This document shows, piece after piece, positions 1 through 12,290 of a stretch of 64,000 bases of DNA (position 1 is the first letter of the stretch; each line of letters begins with the position of its first letter). Source of the stretch: Paracentrotus lividus (taxonomy: Eukaryota > Echinodermata > Echinoidea > Camarodonta > Echinidae); assembly GCA_940671915.1 (NCBI GenBank), contig CALNVZ010003435.1, forward strand, positions 10,554,665 to 10,618,664, read 5' to 3'. Below the pieces are notes generated by a model. That model was not told the origin of the DNA. It searched no databases and was given only the letters and a program-made list of their open reading frames with translations. The translations under genes and the position numbers were made by a program.

Positions 1-28
1 GTGCAACAGGCAATGACAGGCGCCCCCC

Positions 29-79
<51 letters not shown>

Positions 80-1519
80 GGGGGAGGGTTAGTGTTTGTT
101 TTTGGGGTTTTTTTTATAGGTTTTTAGGTTTTAAACCCTTCATTTTACGTGAATTTTTAATACCGGATAATTTTGTGCTGCTCTGCTTCAATTTTTCAAA
201 ATTTCGGGTTGCACCCCTATTCCCACATCCTGGACCCGCCGATGCAACTCGAATGCATGTCAGGTCAACACCGGCTAATACAATCTGTGTTTGAATTGCT
301 TTTAAAGATATTAAGATAGGGAGGCTAATAATTATGTGAGTATTGAGTAGCAATTTTCACATTTTCTGATCAGAATACCAAAAATACTAATGATAATGAT
401 ACATTTTGTTTGCAGTTCTTTAAAAAAAATGATGGGAAAATGTTTAGGCCAGACAACATTAGAAATTCAATACAGTGTTCAAGCAATTGCAGTGTATCTA
501 CATTTATTGAAATTGGCACTTTTCATTTGACGGTATACACGACCGGTAATAAGCATATCAAACAATGTTTAAATAAAATATTACGAGGGGAAACCCCGAA
601 AGGCCATGAACAATCAAGATTAATAGGCTCGCATCAATACTGCATCTGCATCAGAAGATTGAGAGTGTATTTATTTTAATAAAATGAATGAAATAACTTA
701 AAAATTGAGGAAGAAATCAGATTTGAATTCAGATGAATCAGTAATGAATAAATTATTTTGAGAATTCTACAATGTGAGGTTTTTCTTTTCTTTTCTTTTT
801 TAAATTCCGACGAAGGCCCTTTCAAATAAATTTAAACCAAATGTTGTCCGTAGCGCATTGTAAATTTCGTACAAACACAAAATACACTGTACCGTCCTAC
901 AACGAAGTTTTATGAAAACTACAATAAGTCCAAAAGTGAAGGGCAATCAAAGTTAAAATTAAACATTTTGCGCATTTGTACAAATACATGTACTTTTGAA
1001 CTAATACACACTTAATCAAACAAATAATTACGAAAACAAGAATAAGTCGACAGGCAAGGTTGAAATTAAAGTAAAAAACTAGGAGTTTTCCTGTGTTGAT
1101 ATTTGTACAACAATAACACTTCTGCAATAACTTTAACGAAAACAACAATAAGTCTAAAGGAAAAGTTGAAACTGAAAGTTAAAACGTTGATGCGTTGATA
1201 TTTGTACAAAGTTAGACACAATATACAGCTATAATTCTAAAAACAACTTAAAATTGCGAAAACAACAATAATTCGAAAGGTTAAGTGAAATCAAAGTTAA
1301 AACTGGAACATTTTAGACTACAGTAATTGGTAAACATGCAGGGCCAGTGCCAAATAAATCAAAGAGAAAAAAATACATATAAAGTACAGTACATGAAGTA
1401 TAAGGCTGAGAGTGCATTGAAGTTCACAAAACAAAGACACGTTTCAAATCTAAAAGACATTTTGATTTATCATCTATCTTGCTAAAGTTTGATGAGATGA
1501 ACAGAATATTGCTTTTTGC

Positions 1520-1695
1520 GATCTCGGTCTAGTTGGCTACCATACACGGGTTATCGCGATCGGAAAGAGGTATCGTTCCGTATCGCCACCGGTGTCGTCT
1601 GATGCTAATTGGATGTGTTTCGTTGACGTCATCACTCTGGTAGCCATGGCAGCGGACACCGCGGGAACATTCACTGGGGCGGACCTAGATTAAAG
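1520..1695 (+). promoter_or_regulatory. GC-rich island with CRE-like site, possible first exon
   Basis: A CpG-rich block in AT-rich DNA with TGACGTCA at about 1625, then ATGGCAGCGGACACC giving MAADTAGTFTGADLD before TAA, and a donor-like AAAG|GTAATA at about 1695. It could be a promoter and leader exon of a plus-strand gene. No downstream coding exon was recognised. Confidence 0.3.
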
Positions 1696-2764
1696 GTAAT
1701 ATGAGGTTTTGTGCCCTCGTCGAATGGAGGAAAAAGCGGAATGATATCGACTGAATAATAATGCAACCAAAAATATTCTCATCATTAATATCGCCAGGAG
1801 CCCTATGATATGACGATGCCCTATTCATGCTACTACCATTTCCACCCCGACACTATTTTTTTATTTGGTGGTCTTTCTTAAAGAGAAGAGTCAATCGGAA
1901 CGACAAATCGCTATGGAATCAAACGGAACTTACCCTAAAGATGTTAAGGGCATGTTTTTATAACAATTTTGGTAGAAGTATACGGTGGCTAAGGAATTCT
2001 ATTTCATGGCCCGGAGCTCAATTATAGGAGTTTTAGTTTCACTTAATTTTCGCTGGCCCAGTATATTATTTTTGAAGGTTATTGGTATTAACTTTTACTG
2101 TAGGCCTATAAACCGTGTCTTCACAACTGAGCCAAGACGACTTAAGATTTAAGATTCAAGACTGACACAGAGGAAAAACAATTAATTCGTTGAATGAAAT
2201 TAATTAGTGTGCTGCAATACTTGTAGTACGGCCCTATCTTATGTTTCTACTTTAATTTCATAATTTATCAAATATGTACAATTCAACATGCAAGTCCGAC
2301 ACAGGATACTGTTTATCCCAGCAAACGAATTCATCTGCGCCTCATTTCGATCACTACCACGCGCAAGGTGAGGCGTTATATACACCGGATATTTCCTTTA
2401 AATCATGGCTAAGAGATTACATTTACAGCGGGACACCAATTAATTTGCCAAACTGCGCTCCCGAGTATTGGTATATACGACAAAACCACTGTCACCACCT
2501 CAACAAATAAAGAAGACTTCAACAGATACATAATGGCCATGACAGAACGTGAAATGAATATCGCAACCGGTTGGTTGAGACTCTTTGATCTTTTAAGAGT
2601 TCTTAAAGGGCCATTACAGGGGTAGTCCACTCACCTACCTCGCACCACAGTGAACTTAACCTTTAAAGTTTAATCCCGTATGCATGATTCGACAAAAGCT
2701 CGGCATTTTGTTTAGCCGTATGTGAAAAATAAAGGCGACAAAACGGCTACCAAAAAAAAAGAGG

Positions 2765-2782
2765 CGATTTTGATCAAAATCG
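2765..2782. repeat. 18-bp perfect palindrome
   Basis: CGATTTTGATCAAAATCG, centred on TGATCA. No gene nearby; function unknown. Confidence 0.5.
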
Positions 2783-3321
2783 TACTCTTTATTCAATATT
2801 CATTATGCAAAGCCCAACATCACATTATGATATGCTTGTACATTTATGATTAAAAGAAATAACATAGCTCAAAATATTTATTTTGGTCATTAATTATTAA
2901 TGAGTGATTGCTGCTGGATGAGGTGATTTTTAATCTATGGTGTTTGCATTGACTTTGCTCGAGAGGGGTAACGTCAACACAGCAATGTTTTTAGAGTTTC
3001 TAATTTCGATTATGAAAAGAAAATGATGGATAAATATGCATGGTTGCTAAGCTTTCATGATTAGCGTTGTGTCAACAACGGGGGTGCATTTTAAATGGAT
3101 TGAGAGAAAAAGCCTTATCACTAGGAACACAATGCGTAGATATTTTTAATTCAATTTGGTGATTGAATGTCTAGCTTGTGGTATATCGTAAACATGTACA
3201 TGTTTTTTTTTCCAACCAAACTTGTTGTGTTGAGAAAATACATATGTCCTGTTGATTATTTATAGATACTTTGCGTCGTTTTTTTTTTTTTTTTTTTTTT
3301 TTAAACAATAATGTACTCTTT

Positions 3322-3475
3322 ATCAGTGCAGGGGGGGGGGGCTGGAGGGGCTTCAGCCCGTTTACAAAAACGAAAAACGACCATAAATTTGGGATTTTAG
3401 CCTGTTCAGCCCCCCCCCCCTCCCACTTTTGGCTCAGCCCCTCCACATTCAAAAGCGCTCCGCGGCCCCTGTTTA
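3322..3475. repeat. Poly(C)/poly(G) palindromic repeat
   Basis: A GGGGGGGGGG-containing arm (GCTGGAGGGGCTTCAGCC) faces a C-run arm (CAGCCCCCCCCCC ... GGCTCAGCCCCTCCA). A fragment with TTTTAGCCTGTTAAGCCCC recurs at 5662-5715. Confidence 0.5.
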
Positions 3476-4082
3476 TTTTACACAGAACATCCGTGTACTG
3501 TATGATGGAGAAAACCTTCTAAAAAAACTGTAAATCGAAATGAATATAGAAAAATACACAGATTAGTGAATACTTCAATAATAAGTGACCGTAAAGTGAC
3601 ACACACATACTCACTTAGTTGTTACATTCCTTTTTTTTTTTTTTTTTTTTTTTTCTTTTTTGGTCTTGTTTTTGGTTGTTGTTTATTTAGTGTATAAAGA
3701 GATAGGCAGCGCGATAGAGTTTATGAACGAAATGAACAAAATAATGAGGGTTGTATAATGGGGATAATATTTTTACATAATATCATTCCTGCTTGATTTC
3801 ACTACTTTAATCAAGGGTTTGATTATAAGAAATGACCTAGGAATTGGGTGGACCTTGGATGTGACTTGGGTCACTTGAAACCAATAGATATAGCACCTGT
3901 CTTTATGCTGAGATGACGGCCTCGACTGTTATTAAAATAAGGTAACGTGCCTCGTTAAAAATGGCTGAGCAATTTTAACGGGCATTTTTGAAGGGAGGAA
4001 GTTATTTTTGTACGGTTTTAAAAAGCAATCGTTGGATGTCAAATGTATTATCGTAATAGACGATCTGTGATAGTGAGAAGGT

Positions 4083-4170
4083 ATAATGGCGAAAGCAATG
4101 GAGTTTCTGGGTTCGAATCTCAAAGGAATCCCTTTTCTTTGCTCATTTTAACATTTTATATTTCTAATCA
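4083..4170 (+). repeat. tRNA-derived SINE fragment a
   Basis: Box B-like GGGTTCGAATCT at 4109-4120, then the family tail AATCCCTTTTCTTTGCTCAT TTTAACATTTTATAT. The tRNA 5' half is missing or eroded. Confidence 0.6.
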
Positions 4171-4265
4171 GTTTCCCTCTTTGATCGAATTTATATTTAA
4201 AAAAAACTTCATCACTTCAGCGTGATGATTGCGAAAGTTAAGGGGCTTTCTAAAGGACCAACACA

Positions 4266-4350
4266 GGGTTTTCCATAGCTCAGTCGGTAAGAGCGCCGGT
4301 CTAGCAGTCCGAATCCCATTTTCTTTGATCATATTGATATATATATTTTA
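4266..4350 (+). repeat. tRNA-derived SINE fragment b
   Basis: GGGTTTTCCATAGCTCAGTC GGTAAGAGCG is a tRNA head with box A; the anticodon arm is shortened (TCTAGCAG) and the T arm is truncated to CCGAATCCC, then a TTTTCTTTGATCAT tail. Confidence 0.65.
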
Positions 4351-4726
4351 TGGCAAAGTTATTTTTTTTACATTCTATATTCAGGAAGTTTATGGAAATT
4401 GTTATTTACCAGCGTTTTATCATAAAACGAATTACTTTTTCCGCAATCAGGATCGATACCGTTTCATTCTCTATCCAAGCGGGATTACGACACCGCAAAC
4501 GTACTTTAGTCCAAATCACGACGATGTCAACATAGTTCTGCGAGTATCCATTCAGATTCAAGACATCAGCGACTTCCCTACTTTTATCCAATCAGGAGAC
4601 ACTTTGATCAACTGTTATTATCTGATTGTATCATAAACAATGCATTACGGCCAGTCATTTCCTGTTTTTCTGTTTTAACAAAGTAGAAGACAATATTATT
4701 AACTGCACATAATAATTATCAAGCCT

Positions 4727-5380
4727 GACGTCAGTGATTTTACGAACCGTCCTACACCTCGCCGAGTTCCAAAAACCAGCTTTTGAGATAATCGCGTTCA
4801 AAGTTTGGATGTTCTTCTGACGCTCATAACTTCGCGCTTTGAAGGAAACCAGGGCAATTAATTATATCAATGTACAGCATAAAGTCTATAATTTTACAAT
4901 ATGAAAGAAATTATTTGCAATCGGGGTTTGAATTTTAAATATTTAGAATAAAATGGAAGGTAGTTTTTTAGAAACTGATTATTTTTACGACAAACAGGGG
5001 GTTAAGGTCACTTCGTAAAATCATGGGTATCACGCGCATGTTTTTTAGCGTCCTAAACCACGAGTTAGAACGGTTCGTAAAATCATTCAATGCATACGCG
5101 CACCGCTCACCCATAATAGGTCGGGTTGCGCGCCGTTCTGGAGACTGCTATATTGTAGAAACAATGGTTTAGGACGCTTCGTAAAATCATTGGAAGCGAT
5201 GTGACGTTTTGAACGAAATTTGAATCTTCTCTTATTTTTAAAATAATTAAGATTTTGACTTGAAATTTGGTTATTCGGTAGAGTTGAATACAGGCTTTAA
5301 GAATATCGAAAAAACTCAATTTCGAAAATTTGACCAAAAATTCGGTTTATGACGGTTCGTAAAAACAGCGACGCTGTGTC
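4727..5380. repeat. Repeat block with GTTCGTAAAATCA motifs
   Basis: The motif is at about 5011, 5073, 5177 and 5353 on plus and inverted (GATTTTACGAACCGTCC) at 4735, which makes the ends inverted relative to each other. GGACG often precedes it. Probably a non-autonomous DNA element. Confidence 0.45.
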
Positions 5381-5867
5381 GAATAAACGTTAAAGTCTAC
5401 ATGTCGATGGAGCGGTGGTCTCATAAAAGTGCCATTTGGTAGGATAACGATCTTCATTACAAAGTCCCTGTAATAGGATTTAAGATCATTCCTTGGTCGC
5501 TTCCTTATTAGCATTTAATTGCTTTCTGTAATCATATTTAAACTATCTTTCTTTGGCCCTGCAAAGTAAAAAAGTATTTAAAAAAAATGCACAATGATAC
5601 TTTTTTTTCCATCAAAATGTGTATAAAGATGCGACAATGACAATAGACTTGTGATATTATTTTAGCCTGTTAAGCCCCCCCCCCCCCCCACTTTGGCTCA
5701 ACCGCAGCCCCTGATCAATCAAGACCCTTGTTGCATACACGTATTGTTTAAAAGTTTAGAACCAGTCAGAATGGTTGACTCAAACTATGTTATCTTTATA
5801 AGATGTGAACATGTTTTTGAGATTTGTTTTCTTCCAATTACGATAATAATTGCACTTTCTTATGAAA

Positions 5868-5979
5868 TTTAATTTTAATAGACAAAAAATGAGCAAAGAA
5901 AAGGGATTTTGTCGGGATTCGAACCCAATACCTCATGATTACTAGACAGGTGCTCTACCACCTGAGCCATGGAAATCCC
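5868..5979 (-). repeat. tRNA(Thr)-like SINE c
   Basis: Reverse strand 5979 to 5903 folds as a 77-nt tRNA-like head: GGGATTT acceptor stem pairs with AAATCCC, D arm GCTC...GAGC, loop CTAGTAA (AGT, Thr), T arm GGGTTCGAATCCC. Anticodon stem pairs are broken (CCTGT/TCATG). The tail CCCTTTTCTTTGCTCATTTT matches the other copies, so it is a SINE rather than a tRNA gene. Confidence 0.7.
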
Positions 5980-6084
5980 TAGTGGCGATGGCCGTCCCTG
6001 AGGACCCTTTAGCTTTCAGTGAAGAAGTGATCAAAATCTATCGCTAAGCTAATGGGTTCTCTTGGACGACGGGCGTCGTCATTA

Positions 6085-6175
6085 GGGCTTGCCATAGCTC
6101 AGTCGGTAGAGAGCAGGTCTTGGGTTGGAATCCCGATGGAATCCCTTTTTATTTGCTCATTTTTTCATTTTATAT
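6085..6175 (+). repeat. tRNA-derived SINE fragment d
   Basis: GGGCTTGCCATAGCTCAGTC GGTAGAGAGC head, collapsed anticodon arm, GGGTTGGAATCCCGATGGAA then TCCCTTTTTATTTGCTCATT. Same family as fragments a-c. Confidence 0.65.
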
Positions 6176-7236
6176 ATCTATGGTCGGTTCCACTCCTTGT
6201 TCAAGATTGAAAATTAAATTTTGTTACAATTTAAACCTGGTGTATAGTTTTGGTAGCAAAAAAGGAATTGGCACAAAACCGATCAAATGTAGTTACATGT
6301 TGTCCACATTGCACTAAAAGATATGTGTGAGAGATCTTGTGACATTCCTTTCAATATTTCCGATGAATTTCATTTATAAAGTTTGAATATAGCGCAATCC
6401 AACGGCCGTTTAGACCTCTGCTGACAGATTCGCACGCCCGATGTTACGGCGTGAATTAGTGCGAACGATCTGTGTGTAACACCCACACAAGAGAATCCCC
6501 ATTGGTTTTCCACGTGAGCGCTAACCTGAGACGGGTCCCCGACTTATCTTTTTTTTATCCTTATATTATGAAATAAAGACACTAAAACGAGATTTCAAGT
6601 ACTATAATTTGCTTTATTATAGTTACTGGATTCAATCTATCATAATTTATCTTAATGTGAATCAAAATAAATTTTTCTTTCTCCCGAAACTATACACCAG
6701 CTTTAACTTTCGCAGCACTAGCAGTTGAGGAACTCTTGAAAGCCCAGTCTTATTTCGAGCAACCTTGTACGGAGCTCAGCATGGGATTTTAAGAACTGTC
6801 TGGAATATACTTCTGATTGATTGTCAAGATGGAATGACCTCGTGTGACGTCACGTGTGACCCCGCCGAATATAACCACGGCGCTGTCTATTTCGAGAGGC
6901 ATCCTCTTGTTGTATACCTTTGTTTTTGATCGATCTCGACATTGTCTATTTGGATTTGATAGGCTATATTAAGAAGCTGGAGACGCTCTTATTTGCATCC
7001 ATGTTTTGCCGGGGGACTGGGACTTAAGAATTTGCGGTGATATGGTTATGCTTTGGAATATATGGTGAAACAGCAAGAGAAATGTATGAACAGAATATTT
7101 TTCAACTCTTCAATTTATTTGTAAAAGCACTTCTTTTAAATCCAGTGTGATAATAACTTTTCTATTAGCATCGTTACGCTACAATCAATTCAAATGTTAT
7201 AATATTATATTCTACATGCTATAGGAATGGTAATAA

Positions 7237-7559
7237 TACACTGTAAAAAATATTTGTATTTTTACAGCAAATCTGCTGTCAGTAGAGTCGCCATAAAAAA
7301 TGTAATTAAAAAACACTTTTGTTGTAAATTTCTCCTGCAAATAATTACATGAGAAATACAAAATACACATCAGGAGTAACACATTTTGTTCCGTTTTAAC
7401 CAAAATACGTAAGCTTTAGAACTCTTTTTTTTTTTTTTAGAATTTTTTTTCCTTCTCTTTCATAAATTCTTAGAGGAAATTTACATTTTAATTACATTTT
7501 TGTGTGGCGACTCTGCTGACATCACTTTGCTGTTTTTTTGTTTTTTGTTTACAGTGTAG
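7237..7559. mobile_element. Foldback MITE with CACTGTAAA ends
   Basis: Long imperfect inverted repeats start TACACTGTAAAAAATATTTG at the left and the complement of CAAAAAACAAAAAACAGTGTA-like sequence at the right; GTCAGTAGAGTCGCCA in one arm faces TGGCGACTCTGCTGAC in the other. TA flanks both ends. About 320 bp, no ORF. Confidence 0.75.
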
Positions 7560-7714
7560 TAATATAGGAGCAAATTGAAAAGTAGAACAGAGTAATAGAA
7601 TTAGTAATAGTAGTAAAAGTAGTGGTATATGGTATTAATTTTTCAACTTAATATTTGACAGAAATGAACGGCAGTATGGGTATCACATAATACAAAATCT
7701 TTCTCCACCCTTCT

Positions 7715-7850
7715 CTCTCTCTCTCCATGGACTAGTAGTGTCCATGCTCTCTCTCTCTTTCTTTCTTTCCCTTTCTCCCTCCCTATCTCTATCTCCCTCC
7801 TTCTCTCTCTCTTTCTCTCTCCATCTTATCCCTTATCTTTCTCTCCATGT
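7715..7850 (+). repeat. CT-rich simple repeat
   Basis: (TCTC)n with CCCT interruptions and an internal hairpin CATGGACTAGTAGTGTCCATG-like centre. Confidence 0.8.
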
Positions 7851-8535
7851 ATATTGAAATATCTTTTCCTCTTTTCTTTCACTTGATGCCCCTCTGTCAT
7901 TCTCTTTTGAAAATAAAAAGGAGTTCCATCCCAGGCCAGTCATGGCATTACAGCAAATGGAAGTCATGTTTGTAAACACGGATAAACAGTCTGTCAGCCT
8001 TTCAGAGATAACCCGTAAATTATTGCTTCTTTCATGACTTTCAACAGCTGAAGATGATGGCGACATAGTTTACAAGTTGCATAATAATTTATTCCTTCAG
8101 TATTTACTCCCGAGCAGTATAAAATCAGAATGCATTAGTAGGATTTGTTATGGACGTGACAAAAAAAAGTACATATTGAATATAATGTAAAATGTAATAA
8201 TATAATTGCAAAGCATTCCCTGATTTGTTTATATAGTTGAATTCATAGTACAAAACTTGATTTACGCAAGAGAACATAATTGATGACAATGCATATATTG
8301 AGGAAAGGGTGCGACACAATAACCTATATCTTCAAACTGGGAATATTGGAAAAGATATGCAGATGATTCACTCTCCGCCTTCTAACAATAAATTAAATAT
8401 TATTAAATGTGTAAATGATTACAATTTAGATTTATATCTTTTAACACATTATGTTTATTTCAGTCTACTCTACTATAATTGCAAACAAGGAGTTTTAAGC
8501 TTGAACTTTGAATATCTTTAATGGAAGGAAATATA

Positions 8536-10809
8536 CAGTGGTGGCCAAAATTATTAGAACACCTGAACCTACACAAAGTCTATGGGATTATCAGTGCCCT
8601 AGTTCATTTGCCGAAATGAGATTAAAGATATCGTTTGTGTACCATGAGCTTTCATGACTTTTTAGCATAGGGTCTTACATATATTTTGATACCAAATTTA
8701 TATAGTTTCGACCATCTGGTAATGCGCAGCATTAAGAATAGTTGCGCTATGCGCTTTTGGTTTCTTTATGGACCTGTGTGTTAAACCTGTAGTCCAAATG
8801 CAAAAAAAAATAAAATGCCAATTACATATGCCAATCGCTCAAAAAGTATTTGAGGTAGAAGTATGAAACTTAGCAGGCTTATTCATTCTAATATACCTCA
8901 AATACCTGGCAAGTTTCAGAAAATTTGATCAAATGGGGAGGGGTGGATTCGCCCCCTTTCTTGGTGGTGAAATGACCAAAATAACCATGCCCATTGAAAG
9001 TTAAGACTATTTTTCATTAAATGAAGGCACTCCTTGTAAATGTATATTTTTTAGAAGGAAATTTCATGAGCAATTCAAATATGTTGAAATATTAAGGGTC
9101 AGAGGAAAAGGGGACTTAAATGGGGCTCTAAATTAAAAATTTGGGGCCCCTCACAATTAATTCAAAAAAATTCCACATAACATGTTACTACTTCACCCTA
9201 TCGTATTGTGAATGACATTTTTGACATTCTCAGGAAATTTCCTTTCAGAAAATGTATACTTTTGTAGGGAGAGACTTGATATTTTTAACGTTATGACATT
9301 TTGATCCTGATATGGGCAATTTTTTTTTAGATTTTAAAATTGGTAGCGTAACACAAAAAAAACCACAACTCAACTTATTTAAGGACGTTGCACAGTTGAA
9401 ACCAAAACCGTGACAAGTTCACCAAATTTTGCACAGAGTTACTTTGGTATCTATGTATGCCAAAAATGCAAAAAATAATACAGGTTCATGTGCTTGATAT
9501 TTTGCTACGGGACTTTGAAGTTGCCATATTTGGATGGCATGTAAAATACGCATAATTCAAGAAATTGGCCTCTGTTAGACCTCGCGATTGCAACAAACGA
9601 GTTAAAATCGTCATTACTTTGTCAAAACCGTATCAAACTTTATCAAACCTTCCCGATTTGTTACGAATTTTATATGAAAGATGGGGACATTGTTTAAACT
9701 GGCACATTTGTACTTATTCTCAAGCCAGCAGCGCCCTCATGTGGCAAAAATGGTGCGTAAAATGGCAAAAACCATATCTTTGAGGCTTGGAATCTACAAG
9801 AAAATAAAAAAGCATAGTTCAAGGTGCACTTTTTTTAAAAACCATGACAGTCTCATCAAATTTTGCAAAGTTGTAGAGGGATTCATCATAAATATGTAGA
9901 AACTTTAAAAAAGGGGGGGGGGGTCCATGTGCTCGTTTTCGAACTATCAGCGCCCGAATACTCGCAAATCGGCTTGAAAAGTCACAAAAACGCGCCGAAA
10001 ACGTCCAAAAAGCGTGAAAATCCACTCTAAATTACACTTGATTCAAAATTATGCTCTCAAACATTCAAAATCCATGTTATTTTCATAAAAATTTGCAAAG
10101 TTGTAGAGGAATACATACTCAATGGGTAGAAACATTAAAAAAAAGGGGGTCCATGTGCTCGTTTTTAAGTTATCGGATCCCGAATACTTGCGAATTGGCT
10201 TGAAAACCACAAAAACGCGCCGAAAACGTCAAACAAGTCTGAGAATCCAACCTATATTACACTTGATTAAAAATCCTGCTCTCGAACATTCAAAATCCAT
10301 GTCAATTTCATCAAAATTTGCCAAGTTGTAGAGGAATATAAATTAAAAGAGTAGGAACATTAAAAAATGGGGGTCCATGTGCTCGTTTTCAAAATATCGG
10401 CGCTGTAATAGTGGTGAGTCGACTTGAAAACCACCGAAACGTGCCAAAAATACTCAAAAATGTGAAAACTCTATGTAATTTTCGACTAAGTTCAAAATCC
10501 TGCTCTTTAATAATTACAATTCATTTCATATCCATCGCAATCTCTAGAATAACACGAACATGCATCAACATAAATGCTTTACATATCACTGCAAGTAGGT
10601 AAATAATGAACAAAAAGAAGGCATAAATAACATATTTATAAAGTTCATTTCTTTTAACTCTTTGAACGCTGAATCGCCCATGAGCGCTGTATATTTTCCA
10701 TTGTGACGTAGTAAATAATGCGCGCCCAGGATGCGCGGTCAAGATGCGCAGAAACATAACTGTGCAACGTCCTTAAATTTACTTGTTCTAATCATTTTGG
10801 CCACCACTG
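8536..10809. mobile_element. Tc1/mariner-type non-autonomous element, 2.27 kb
   Basis: Ends CAGTGGTGGCCAAAATTATT and its complement AATCATTTTGGCCACCACTG, flanked by TA on both sides, a Tc1-like arrangement. No transposase ORF found. The first ~750 bp matches, inverted, the element 27382-28397. The middle holds three units of a ~228-bp tandem repeat. Confidence 0.8.
9640..10560 (+). repeat. ~228-bp tandem repeat inside the Tc1-type element
   Basis: GTTGTAGAGG recurs at about 9870, 10101 and 10325 (spacing 231 and 225). Each unit carries GGGGGTCCATGTGCTCGTTT and CGCGCCGAAAACGTC or variants. Copies diverge, so the array is old. Confidence 0.75.
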
Positions 10810-10844
10810 TATGTGTATTAAGTAAGCATACAAATTTGTGGGTG

Positions 10845-11190
10845 CGTTGCTTTCGAAAGTCATAATCTATATTTTAAAAGTTGTTTTCAAAAATAGAAAG
10901 GAAACACCTACGAAACAATGCCTCAGTATGCACTTACTATTTATATTCAAAATACATAAAAATAGATTACACAATTCTTAAGTGAATATAAAGGATAAGG
11001 TTATCTATTTTCAACAACTCGAGAATTTAAGAAAACATTATGACGAATATCATCCAAATAATATCTGAAAATACAATAATAGCAACGAACTACATACTTT
11101 TTCTGGAATTCTTAATAGCAATAAATAAGAATTCTAGCATAAATGTCTAAGTACTGCGCATTTATCATTCTACCCTCAAAAGAAATAGAA
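10845..11190 (+). repeat. Duplicated segment, copy 1
   Basis: Diverged direct repeat of 11938-12290. Shared words include AAACAATGCCT, ACTCGAGAATT, TATCATCCAAA and CATTTATCATT. No coding frame seen in either copy. Confidence 0.6.
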
Positions 11191-11599
11191 TAAGAGCGGG
11201 TTCATCTTGGATTCTAATTAGATTACTTTAAATGATTAATATTGGTCATTAGGCGTTAATGTACAAAAACATGCAAACAATAGTACAACTCCAGACAAGC
11301 GGATTTCTTCAAAGCAGCATTAATTTATTCAAACTTTAATAGATATAGGTGAGGACAGAAATTTTAAATGGAATTTTAAACACATGTTACACCATGCATT
11401 GGCGAAGTAATAAAGAAGGGGGAGAAATCTAAAATAATCATTACTTCGAGTTTGCAATGCAAGATTTGACTTCGTATTTACGTGACAAGAATCCGATGGA
11501 CAGCACAATGCCTTAGATTTACGGAGCCCCTGAAATTCTTTGTATTTGTATTTATTTTGCTTTTAGTTTGCTCTTTTTCTTAAGCCATTCAACTCATTT

Positions 11600-11830
11600 C
11601 CTCAAATTAGTATGTAATTTCTTTGACTTACTATCTTGTTTCCCCAACTCACTATTCTTTCATCAACATATTTTTCATTGACTATTATTTTCCTCGACTT
11701 AGTAACTCGTCTTTTAAACCTATTAACTTATGTCATTGACTTACAAACTCGATCCCTTAACCTAATAAGTTATTTCATAGACTTACAAATTTGTTTCTTC
11801 GATTTACTAACCCATTTCTTAAGCACAGCC
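11600..11830 (+). repeat. Degenerate ~33-bp minisatellite
   Basis: GACTTACAAACTCG-like words recur (GACTTAGTAACTCG, GACTTACAAACTCG, GACTTACAAATTTG). Imperfect units; lies between the two copies of the duplicated segment. Confidence 0.5.
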
Positions 11831-11937
11831 TAATAATTTTCTTACATTAATCATTAGTCTATGGAACAAATTATAAGTCGAAGGAACGAGTGAGTATATT
11901 ATAGAAAAAACTACTGAAAGACCGCTCTGAATTTAGG

Positions 11938-12290
11938 TTGGTTTTTCTTTCGACTGTCATAATCTTTGTTTAAAGTTGTTTTCAAGAGTATAAAGGAAAA
12001 CGCCTCCGAAACAATGCCTTAGTATAGTTACCATACTATTTATATTTAAAAAAATTAAAGTAAAAAGCAATTTCTTCAAATATCTATAAAAGATATATAA
12101 GGTCATCTATTTACAGCAAACTCGAGAATTGAAGAAAACACCCTCACAAATATCATCCAAAATGTCTGAAAATACACCGAACGACATACTATTTTCAGAA
12201 TTTTTAATTGCAATAAAATACAAATTCCAACATCATGTTCTCACTCTAAGTATTGGTCATTTATCATTTCATCATCAAAAGAAAAAATAT
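11938..12290 (+). repeat. Duplicated segment, copy 2
   Basis: See 10845-11190. The copies are about 1.09 kb apart and diverged by many substitutions and small indels. Confidence 0.6.

Noticed and set aside
1..97. Plus-strand gene start with a Phe/Pro-rich protein
   Set aside because: Only a C13-T38 homopolymer stretch read as protein.
4229..4636. 135-codon plus-strand frame
   Set aside because: It spans SINE fragment b; no protein family features.
5903..5979. Functional tRNA-Thr gene on the minus strand
   Set aside because: The acceptor, D and T arms fit, but the anticodon stem has mismatches and the shared SINE tail follows directly.
9640..10560. CRISPR-like array
   Set aside because: Units are ~228 bp, diverged along their whole length, in a eukaryotic transposon; no repeat-spacer structure.
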